DNA from: Cylindrodendrum hubeiense
Lineage: Eukaryota > Ascomycota > Sordariomycetes > Hypocreales > Nectriaceae
DNA: 64,000 bases
Direction: 5' to 3'
Assembly: GCA_014621425.1 (NCBI GenBank)
Contig: JAANBB010000169.1
Span: forward strand, 1 to 64,000
In this document: positions 1 to 8,946 of the stretch, in pieces
How the letters are laid out: the number at the start of each line of letters is the position of its first letter
Numbering within the stretch: position 1 is the stretch's first letter
Notes under the pieces: generated by a model
Seen by the model: the letters and a program-made list of their open reading frames with translations, nothing else
What the model was told of the DNA's origin: nothing
Databases searched by the model: none
Made by a program: the position numbers and the translations under genes

Positions 1-63
<63 letters not shown>

Positions 64-64
64 N

Positions 65-103
<39 letters not shown>
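1..103. repeat. (AAT)n trinucleotide microsatellite
   Basis: About 34 copies of AAT run from the first base of the window, interrupted only by one ambiguous base (n) at position 64. The array probably continues to the left of the window. It is the outer edge of the AT-rich block that follows. Nothing suggests that it is transcribed or translated. Confidence 0.97.
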
Positions 104-545
104 TCTAAACTTAAATATATTAATTATATATTAATTATAATATTCCTTTAAGAGATCTTTATATTTAAGTTTTATTTTATTTAATAATACTCTTTACTCT
201 ATTATAGTTATTTCTATATTCCCTCTATTAATTTCATAGCTTACTATTCCTTCTAGAGGTATATTATAAGTTTAAACTAATATAGTCTTACTATACCAAG
301 ATACTATTATACTAATAATGTGACTTTCCTTGGTTAGCTCAGAGTATTAGCCAGGTCTCTCCTGTTACTTAAGTATATACTTTATAATGTAGAGATATTT
401 ATCTTTTAAAATCTTAATACCCTATCCTAATATAATAATACTTATAAAAGAATAAATATCACTATATTATATAGATAATTTAAATAAAACCTAATAAAAC
501 CTTCTTTATGTATATATAATATTAAGAAACTATATCCTAACTACC
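104..545. other. AT-rich block, possible RIP-degraded repeat
   Basis: This stretch is almost entirely A and T, dense in TA and TAA steps, and has no open frame on either strand. Composition changes abruptly to ordinary fungal coding DNA at about 545-560. Such islands in ascomycetes are commonly transposon remnants altered by repeat-induced point mutation (RIP), but no transposon domain survives here, so that origin is inference. A short GC-richer patch at about 325-365 vaguely resembles a tRNA A-box region, without a B box. Confidence 0.7.
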
Positions 546-559
546 TACAAGGCGGGATA

Positions 560-2539
560 TCAAAATATGGGGACTTCCTCAACAATGTTTCCATCAACCC
601 AGTGTGGCTCAATGGATATCTCAAACCTCAAACCCCCGCTCATCTGTCGGCCACGACAGGCCGCTGCAACCTTTTCCTGGAACCGAATTTTCAGATTCTC
701 AAATTTTTCCTCATCCCCAAGAGAGACATTGTCCTTGAATGTCATTTTTGGGGTCTTCAACATAAACGACAAACCCAAGAAGCGCCCTCGGATGGGCAGC
801 TCCTCCAAGAGATTTTGTAGCGATCTTCGCAGAAACCCACCCTGGAGGTTCAATGTCTCATTTGTATCCCGTGAAGTCATCGCGCTGAAGATAAGATTGA
901 CAGGTTTTTGTCGTTGTTTGGAGGGCTGACTGTTGACACCGTAATCAATCGTATGCTTTGCTCCTGGCTCAGGGGCGTTACCAGGAGCATGCTCATGCGC
1001 ATTTCCTGGGGAGGGATCCGACTGAAGTGATAACTCGCGTTCACGGCTAGATTCTAGCCTAGGTTCCGGCACTTGATCTGGTAGTGGCAACGGATCGTCC
1101 TCGACCTCGTGTTCGGGGGCGAACGTGTCTAGTGGTTCCAGATCACGCTCTCGGGGAGCTGGTGGAGTCGCTGGCCGCCTCTCTTCTGAATCCTCAATTG
1201 AAACGACATTTTGAACGAGAAAATCTCCATTATGTCTTCCCACGGTATCTACGGTGCCCTGTCTTGGATTTGGTGGAGGAGTTCGGAGGTGAGATGTCGG
1301 ACTGGAGCCATCATCCCCCTCGCCATCGCTAGCTGTGGCTTCAAGGAACGCAACCCCGGTAATATAACCCTCGCGATGAGTCTGCTTTCGGTTTCTTGAA
1401 GGAGAAAACCATGAGCCAGTGGTGAATTCGGCCCAAGGGTCAACATCAGCACGACGCCCACCGGACTCTACAGGGCTGTGCTGATGCTGTCTTGACCGTT
1501 TGGCCTCGGGAGGTTTCTGGTAGCCTTCGAATTGAGTTGCAGGACGTTTGCCGTTGCGTCCACTCTGTGACTCATCAGTACTATTCTAGACGAACGTACA
1601 CGCCAACGGATAAAATAACCTCTGCTGAAGTGATGGCTTCGCCCGAACTGGAAAGTCCATCTGATGGGCCATTTGCCATGGGTGCGGGGCCCAATGTACT
1701 GGATCTTTCCCGTGTACCCTGCATCCGTGATTCATCGATCGAGCGCTCGGTGTGTAGCTGGGACACGCTCTGCGTGGGCGGCGGACCGGTGGTTGAAGAA
1801 GTTGCATTTCTAAAAGAAAGTCAATGAGTGTTTAAGATACGAGTTTGAGGATGTGGGACGAACGAGTGAGTGATGACAGGGACAGAGGCCGTGGAGGGTG
1901 TGATAGGAAGTGGCTGTCCATCAACATCAATAGGGTCTTCGGGGCTCTGGCCTCGCTCGCGAGCCGTACGAACAGTGTCCAGCTGGACGACACCAGAGGG
2001 ATCAAGTGGATGAGAGGTGGGTACGGCTTGCTGCGAGGGATTACTAAGTCTCTGAGGACGAAGGCTGGGATTCTGTTGACTGAGTCTCCAGAAGAGTTGT
2101 GTTATGCCTCGCTTTATGCTGAAATGAAGTCATTATCAGAAAACTAACAGGCAGAAGGTGTAAGACAGGGAGCAACCTACTCTCGACAATGCGTAGAGTA
2201 TTTGAGCCCACGATACTCTGGGGATGTAGGATCATCAGGCCAGAAACGGGCGCCATTGCCGTCTCGCTCAAGAAACATCTGCGTCATCTCAAGCAGGGCA
2301 TCTTGGTGCATTTGGTCTCTCCACCTGGAAAGCTGGGAACCATTGAGGCGGCCACGGGTGGATGTGAAAGTAGAGGGGTATGCGCATATAGTGGTGTAGA
2401 ACTTGGTGTCTTGAGGATTACTAGGACGAGAACAGTGAAGATCTTTGCGTATCTCTTTGATGCTTGGGACTCTTGTAGTGTTTGTCTCGAATACCCTTCG
2501 CGAGCCAAACCTTGGTTTGCGTGGTGAATTGGAATCCAT
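560..2539 (-). CDS. Paralogue A of a divergent gene pair, function unknown
   Basis: I do not recognise the family. Four exons are inferred: 2181-2539, 1864-2118, 1620-1809 and 560-1564, with introns of 62, 54 and 55 nt in phases 2, 2 and 0, giving 602 residues. The same plan and phases occur in the plus-strand gene at 4318-6353, which supports the model. Visible parts are an N-terminal block (about residues 20-115) with VPSIKEIRKDL and RFWPDD, an acidic PEDPIDVD motif, a basic patch PPEAKRSR suggestive of nuclear import, a low-complexity acidic and proline-rich middle, and a C-terminal domain (about 488-602) with ELPIRGRFLGLSF, EKFENLKIRF and LRFEISI. The donor of intron 2 (gttcgt) is not consensus but alone gives the conserved frame and length. 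The stop codon lies about 15 bases from the AT-rich block. Reading frames are intact, so this is not an obvious pseudogene. Confidence 0.8.
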
Positions 2540-4317
2540 GGTAAGGGGAGGTATATATGATAGATTGACTTAGATGTATGAGTTGGGATATGGACTCAAT
2601 CAACCTGAGATATCCTGGTGATATCTTAATGATGTCCTGGGGAAAAGCCAAGGTGTAAACTGAAGTGCAAACTGGACTATTTATACCCTTTGGCTGGCGA
2701 ACCACTCTGCAAACCCTAGGGTGTATTCGTGACCAGGCAAGGAGTAAAAGGAGGGGCGTGTGAGGCAACCTGGGGGAAGAGAACGAGGCATACTGAGGAA
2801 AGCTAAAACAAACAACAGCCTGTTGCCGGCGCAGAGTCCAAATCTGGCTGCCCTGGGCTGGTTGTTGGTTGGTAGCCCTGACGAACGGAGGGCAGCGTCG
2901 AGACACCACGATCACCACGACTGGGAGCCCTTTCCCGCAATCCTTTTTCAGTTTTATTTACATGGTAGATATTAATCATTTGGTATTTCTTTAACGTATT
3001 TCTTTCAATTCATGGTACTCGGTAGTTTTGCGGTGAGCGCTTATGTGGTCGCGGAACGGGCCAACACGCAGGCTAACAGAAAGCTGTTTCCACCCAGAGC
3101 TATTTTGGGAGTGATGCAAGCATCCCCGGCCCGTGTTACAACCCCTTGCTCGTTTCCTTCCCTCCCCGGGTCGTTATCTGTGGTGCTGGGAGGGAGCCAA
3201 TGTGGCAGAGTTGATAGCCAGCGCGCCTTGGTCTATCTTGGGAGACGTTGGCATTGCCTCATGGCATAGCGTCTCCAAGTTGCTAAAGTGATTGGCGAGG
3301 CAAGGGCCCTATAGCTCCGCAGCTGACCGCCCATGTCGAGTTCCACTGCGGCGGTTAACACTCACCATGTCCAGTTCTGGACACCAGATGGCAACCAGGC
3401 CAGGGAATGCCAGAGCCGTAAACACGACAATCCTGAAATGAACCCCAAATTAAATGACTAGATCGTTGGAAACACATTTATTGTTGCTATCGGCGCGTCC
3501 CGACTTCGCCCGTAAGCATGCACTGCACCAGAGAAATATGATAGTGAGCGTAACCCTCGACTCAGCAGTTCCCGCCCATCCAAGAGCAACTGAGAGAAAC
3601 CCAAGAAACGCAATCCAAGAAACGCAACCCGAAGAGCGCGCGGTGCTCTCAGCGAACTCCTAGGAGACCGCGGGTGGTTTGATGTGGTGGTAGAAACACC
3701 CCTGGTTGTGACAAGCCACACCCCAAATGCGACCTGCGTCGGGCTGTTGGTTCCAACAACTCGCCCATCGACGCCCCGAAATGCCCTCTAGGCAACCCCG
3801 CCTGGGTAAAAACTCATTAAAACACACGATTCAAGTTGAGGGTAAGTTCCTATCAAAAACCCTCAAAGAAATGAGGGCAATTGGAGAATGATGTGGCCAC
3901 AACACTTTTTGGCTGTATAAGCGCCCAGCGCCAGGTCTCCTGGGCCACTTTTGGTCGTACACGCTCAAATGCACCAAAACGAAGAGCGAAAACTACGCAT
4001 AGGCTTCGACTTAGACTGATAGACATGGGGTTTCCGCTGAGCAATAGCGCATCTACCGGTGTTGTATAAGCCCTCCCATCCCCGCCTCCCTTTTTCCACT
4101 TCGCCCGAACATGCATCATTGCATTGTCGTTTTTCTTCTTCACTAGCTGACCCTCCACTAACTCTTCGCGTCATATGGTTTGATCTTCCAGTTTTTGGGG
4201 GCCATTTACACCGACTCCAGCTCCGTTGGTGGTGGTCAACGGCGTCCCCAATTCCTCTCTCTCTTCTCCACACCTCTCTCCTTCACATTCCTCTCTACTC
4301 TACACAACTCATATATA
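2540..4317. promoter_or_regulatory. Shared intergenic region between paralogues A and B
   Basis: This 1,778-base gap separates the start codons of two divergently transcribed paralogues and must hold both promoters. The B side (about 4230-4317) is a CT-rich leader ending in catatata just before the ATG. The A side also has an AT-rich catatata-type stretch before its ATG. No ORF inside resembles a protein, and I see no clear inverted repeat that would make the two promoters obvious duplicates. Confidence 0.5.
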
Positions 4318-6353
4318 ATGGAGACAGGTGAATCAAGCGGCTCTCTTCAACCGGGCCCTTCGAAATATCTTTTATTCAACAGGATGAAGGTAACCAACAT
4401 CCCCAGCATCAAGGAGCTTCGCAAGGAACTCGACTATGGGCATGCCGGCGAACGACGGGACATTACATTCTACAATACTGTGCGATCATATATAATTCCG
4501 TTCGTATCCAGCAAAGGTATCCTGGGTCAAGATCTCCTCAGATGGAAGTATCGCCCTCACCAAACTGGTCTATTGGAGATGGCGTCACAATTCTTGGACC
4601 GAGATGCTAGGGGAGTATTCTTCTGGCCAGACGACACTGCGGCACCAAACCATGGCAAACTACAGTATTCAAAAGAACCACATCGGTAGGGATCCCCGTA
4701 TACCTCCTGATCGAAGTCAACACTGACCTGAACTCATTCTAGGATACGCCGCCTTCTCACTCAACTATTCTTCAAGATCAACCAGCAGCATAAATGGAAA
4801 GGAAGCCATCGAGCTGCGACCGACCCTCAACCGCAAGATCAACCTAGCCCAACCCATCAGACAAGTGAACAACCCCGCAGGAGCCCTGTCAATTCTCAAC
4901 GACCAAGTTCCGCGGGCCTTCAACGCCGGACTGATTTCATTCATCATCCCAGGGGCCACAGCGCCGAGGATGCGATTGATGTCGATAGCGTCACGTTCTA
5001 TGAGGATTTTGTCGAGGAGACGAAGCCTGACAAGTCGGCCTGGTGAGCCAATGACGACCAGCATGATATTATGTCCACTGCTAATGATTTGCTAGGGACT
5101 CTGCTTCAACGTCTACACCCGAACCACTGCACACGTCCGGATTTTTCCAGCCGTTTTCGACGGAACTCTTTGGCGACCATGCGGAGGATGTACAAGAAAC
5201 CAGAGCGCCGAGTGTGAATCCACGAGCGGGGCCCATGGCAGCGATGGTCGATCCCTTCGATGGTCCTGATAGTCCAGAGCCCGCTGCCGCTCTCGCCATC
5301 CCACGGGTTTGTTGAGCCTTCTTCTGTTCAGGAATGATTTTGCTAATTGGAGAGAAGGCACCTACTCCCAAGAAACGGCTTGCTCCCCATGGGCGTGACG
5401 AGGAGACCCCTCCGGCGAAACGGCCTCGGTCGAAACACAACGCTCCGAGTGAAACTGAGCCACGCCTTGCTGATGGAAGTACCAATGGTAAATCTGCTGG
5501 GAAAACCCCATCACGAGTCAATCCTGCTCGGCGGCGGAACCCGCCCCATAAGGAGGGCCTAATTACTGGATCTGCCTACATGGAGGCCACCGAACCCCAA
5601 CTCTCCCCTACGACTGTCGGATCTGTCTCAACCCTTGGCCGGGACGGTTCACAAGACATAAACAACGTGACATGGCTAGGATATCAACCACCAAGCGTTT
5701 CTGGCGAACAAGATCCACCGCAAACCACAAAGCCAAGAGTCGAGGGCCACCTGCTTCCACAAACAGTACCAACAGTACCAACAGTACCAACAGTACCAAC
5801 AGTTCCCACAGTTCCCACAGTTCCCACAGTTCCCACAGTTCCCACAGTTCCCACAGTTCCCACAGTTCCAACAGTTGCAACAGCACCAAGCAGCGGAGTC
5901 GGCCCCAACCCGCCACCAAACCCAGAGGCTGTTCACGGGCCCGAGGAGGAATCGTCAATGCAAGCGCAGCCAATCCTGCCAAAATTCAATCTCAGCTACA
6001 GCATCAATGTGTCGCAGAGCGTGAATAAGGCATGGGTGCCGAAGGGTATATTTCAAGAGAAGTCGCTTAAGGAGCTTATTGGTGAGCTTCCTCTAGAAGG
6101 GTCCTTCCGGGGCCTGCGTTTCGACCTCGAAACCCAAGGGAAGACGTTTGAAAATGAAATCCTCATGGGCGAGGAAGAAATGTTTGAAAATATGAAATTC
6201 CGTTTTCGCCAACAAATCATGAAGATCAGACGGAACCATGCCGGCTCAACCAAGACTCTGCGTTTCGAGATATCAATCAGCCCTCTCATGGACTGCGAAA
6301 ATGAAACCGGCGGGGAATACGAGGGCGATGATGATGACCTAATTATTCTTTGA
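4318..6353 (+). CDS. Paralogue B of a divergent gene pair, function unknown
   Basis: I do not recognise the family. Exons are 4318-4685, 4743-5042, 5096-5306 and 5355-6353, with introns of 57, 53 and 48 nt in phases 2, 2 and 0, giving 625 residues. It is the divergent partner of the gene at 560-2539. It shares the N-terminal block (IPSIKELRKEL, FFWPDD), the acidic AEDAIDVD motif, a basic stretch at the start of exon 4 (PKKR, then PPAKRPRSKH) that looks like a bipartite nuclear localisation signal, and the C-terminal domain (about 500-612; ELPLEGSFRGLRF, EMFENMKFRF, LRFEISI). B alone carries a run of twelve TVP tripeptides before the C-terminal domain, and ends in an acidic tail followed by LIIL. 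The ATG at 4318 is preferred because the ORF upstream covers only the CT-rich leader. A nuclear scaffold or regulator is possible, but that is inference. Confidence 0.82.
5763..5870 (+). repeat. 9-bp coding minisatellite, 12 units (TVP)n
   Basis: Twelve head-to-tail nonamers encode Thr-Val-Pro in frame inside exon 4 of paralogue B. The first four units use ACAGTACCA, the next seven ACAGTTCCC and the last ACAGTTCCA. A degenerate unit (ACAGTTGCA) follows at 5871-5879. Units of the same type are contiguous, which fits expansion by slippage or unequal exchange. Paralogue A has no such array. Confidence 0.97.
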
Positions 6354-7790
6354 GATGCGACGATAGTGATTGGTGATTTTTGAGCTGGCATGGACTTCGA
6401 TACCTGACACATGATTAGACAAATGATTTATTTAAATTGGACGAGAAACCCTTTATCCCTGCTACACCGTATCTATGCCTGATTTTACGTGGCTTGAATA
6501 CTCGCCAGGCGTCAATCTCACGCTTGATTCCATGGTGCTTAGATAATTGCGCATCCACGCCTGATTCTGCCTGGGAAGCGGATGAATCAGTAAGGTGCAT
6601 AATTGCTGGGAGAAATGTTGGCCAGGTTGGAGGCAGCTTTAGGGGGGGGAACGTGTTCGTAGAAATTCACTTGGAGTAGGGATGCTATTTCTCTCGTCGC
6701 TTCTGGTTCTACGAGCTGTATGTAATGCATGGTATCATGCAAGGCATTTATCATTCTTTCTTGCCTGTATTAGAGCTGGACACCTTTCCCCGATCACACT
6801 GGGCAAAGTTTGAGAAAGTACAGGGAATTTCTATTTATAGTAACACCAGTGAATGAATTGACAGACTTCAACGCCTTCACATTGGGGAGTCTACTAATGC
6901 CCTTCTTCGTTCAATACTTGCCTACTTACTGATCCAACTTTATACATCGTGCAGGTCTTCTCATCCTCTCGCATTGATTGTGAGAAGTCGTGCGCGTATA
7001 CGTTGTTCCTGGTAATTGACGTTCGTCGGACTGCAAATAGTGGGTATCTCACTTGGCACATATGAAAGGAATTACATTTCCCTAGGTAGCCATCTCAAAG
7101 TGACGAGGTCTTCGCAATTAATTCCCGTAAGGGGACTACCAATTAACGATAGCAAGCTCTTGTCAGAAGCCAAGGAGATTCACCAGCTCTCGCACCCTCT
7201 CTTCCCCGCGTCTCAAAAGAGCCATGCTCTCGGCAGACTAAGACCGGCATCTGTGATGGGTGTATTCGGGTACATAATGTCTGCGATATCCGGTCGGAAA
7301 ACCAAGTCCGCCAGGCTTTTTGGGCATGGCCAGACTGATTATTGCTGAAGGGTTCCCAGATCTGCAACAGCCTTAACGCCTACGACGGAATCAGTGTTGC
7401 AGCCCCTGAGATCTACTGGTCAGAGACCCTGTCAACCTTCCACGGAATGGTGAGAAATGGGCCTGGGCATTAAGAACAGGCACTAAAATGATAACCCCGA
7501 GGTCAACGGAAATGGCTCTCGCTGCCCATTTTGGAAGTTAAATATGCGTTCACTGTACTCTGAGAAGGCTTTGCACATCTGAAAACTATATAAATCAGAT
7601 TCTCTTCTCGCATTGAAGAAAGCTCTCAAGAGTGCTGATGACTCGGTTGATTAGTTTTAATTAATTAGTTCTTGATACATAACCGCCGTTCCTGGATCTC
7701 TATGCCACGTTTTACGCGCCCCTGACCGTCTAAACATCCCTGAACGCCATGCTCCTGCAGTGTATTTTGGTCGTATGCAACAATCATTCA
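6354..7790. other. Intergenic region without a convincing gene
   Basis: This holds the 3' flank of paralogue B and the 3' flank of the PIG-P gene, which converge here. A 110-codon ORF at 7016-7348 has no recognisable domain and overlaps an ORF on the other strand, so I do not annotate it. The stretch around 7560-7690 is AT-rich. Confidence 0.5.
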
Positions 7791-8504
7791 TTATGATTCC
7801 TCCTCTGTTTCATCGTAATCCTCCCTGCCCTCTCCATAGAGCACTTCACAGACTCCCGCCAGGGGAATATCCATGACCGCATCTGTGCCCTCGTTCCAGA
7901 TCTCGCGCCATCGTAGCCTTCCATTATCCTCGACCTTGCGCTCGCGGTTGCGGCCGCCGCGCATGCGACCCTTGGTGTCGATCTCGGCCAGGTGGCCTGC
8001 GCCGTCGACAATGGTCTCGACACTGGCGAGCGGCAGCGTCAGGATCTCCGTGTTGTATGCCGCCAGCGCAACGTAAATGTAGAAGACGGTCATGACGATG
8101 AAGGCCGGGATGGCAAGCGCCCACCAGCGGTTCGGGTAGTAGTCTATGCCGAGGGCGTGCAGGAAGGGCGACGGGAGGTAGGCCCAGAGGAGGTAGATGA
8201 GGAAGGTCAAGCTGCTGAAGAGGTACAGGACGAAGCCGTAGTACTCGTACGTCGGGACCTTTGGCGCCGCACGCGGGACAGGCGCGAGGGTATCGTCGTC
8301 GGAGGCATCGGGGGTCGTGGGACGTGACGGGCGCAGGAGAGAAGTGAGCGACGGCGAAGGGGGCAGCGGCGTGGGTGGACGGCCGTAGAATGGCGGCGCG
8401 AAGAAGTTCTGCGACAGCGGCCGCGGCGGGGAGTCTTCGCTCGAGGAGCTGACGGACTGGTTGTCGGAGAGGATCTCGTCCTCGTCGTCTGAGGTGACCG
8501 ACAT
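7791..8504 (-). CDS. gpi19: GPI-GlcNAc transferase subunit PIG-P/Gpi19
   Basis: PIG-P/Gpi19 is a small subunit of the ER-membrane complex that transfers N-acetylglucosamine to phosphatidylinositol, the first step of GPI-anchor synthesis. The 237-residue product has a serine/acidic and proline-rich N-terminus (about 1-95) and then the PIG-P domain: a first membrane helix after PTYEYYGFVLYLF (about 95-120), a loop with YYPNRWW, and a second helix (about 130-155) ending in AAYNTEI, followed by a hydrophilic tail. This two-helix hairpin is the family signature. The start at 8504 (MSVTSDDEDE) is chosen because the 50-codon in-frame extension upstream is mostly a translated AAGCCA-type repeat. The gene has no intron. 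It lies just downstream of VPS8 in the same orientation. Confidence 0.88.
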   Translation of the reverse strand: MSVTSDDEDEILSDNQSVSSSSEDSPPRPLSQNFFAPPFYGRPPTPLPPSPSLTSLLRPSRPTTPDASDDDTLAPVPRAAPKVPTYEYYGFVLYLFSSLTFLIYLLWAYLPSPFLHALGIDYYPNRWWALAIPAFIVMTVFYIYVALAAYNTEILTLPLASVETIVDGAGHLAEIDTKGRMRGGRNRERKVEDNGRLRWREIWNEGTDAVMDIPLAGVCEVLYGEGREDYDETEEES

Positions 8505-8946
8505 GGCGGCGCGGGCGTGTGCGTGTCGCAAAGCTGCAACTGGGCTTTGGAGTGGCAAGTTGGAGCTGCAAGTTGGAGCGGTGGGGGGGAGCAAGGCCAA
8601 GAAGCCAAGAAGCCAAGAAGCCAAGAAGCTCCCTGGCAGCGGGCGGAGCCACAATTCGCTAACGCGTTTAGCGGGGTTTAGCGCGGTGCAAGCTTAACTG
8701 CCGGCCTCCGTGGAATCCTGTGTATCCACGCGGTTACTTCGGTACACATGTGTTATAAGGAGCAGTCGATGCTTGAACCGAGTTGTCAATAATACTTCCA
8801 ACTTCGACAGGAATCTGCACCCATGCTCGGTGCGTATCTTGTCTTTGGAACCTAGCCACGTAGTACATCTCTATATGTAAGAAAATCATCATCATTAATC
8901 ACCTCCTCTATCTCATACAACTGTGTACAGGAGTCTCCCCCTCCCT
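8505..8946. other. Gap between VPS8 and PIG-P genes
   Basis: This 442-base gap holds the 3' flank of VPS8 and the promoter of the PIG-P gene, both on the minus strand. It contains the short repeat at 8596-8627 in what is probably the PIG-P leader. I see no other feature. Confidence 0.55.
8596..8627. repeat. 8-bp tandem repeat GCCAAGAA x4
   Basis: Four perfect copies of GCCAAGAA lie 92-123 bases upstream of the PIG-P start codon. The complement reads as repeated CTTCTTGGC on the gene's sense strand. A similar, imperfect array occurs around 20093-20130. Confidence 0.95.

Noticed and set aside
320..365. tRNA-like A-box stretch in the AT-rich block
   Set aside because: No B box, no foldable acceptor or T stem; the match is only to a few bases.
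1586..1807. Alternative frame for exon 3 of paralogue A (73 codons)
   Set aside because: The frame reached by a phase-2 junction aligns with exon 3 of paralogue B, whereas this one does not and would need a 33-nt intron.
5608..5982. Leu/Trp-rich minus-strand ORFs opposite paralogue B
   Set aside because: They are the antisense translation of the TVP minisatellite.
8505..8654. 50-residue N-terminal extension of PIG-P that looks like a signal peptide
   Set aside because: It is largely the translated GCCAAGAA array; the ATG at 8504 gives a normal start for the family.
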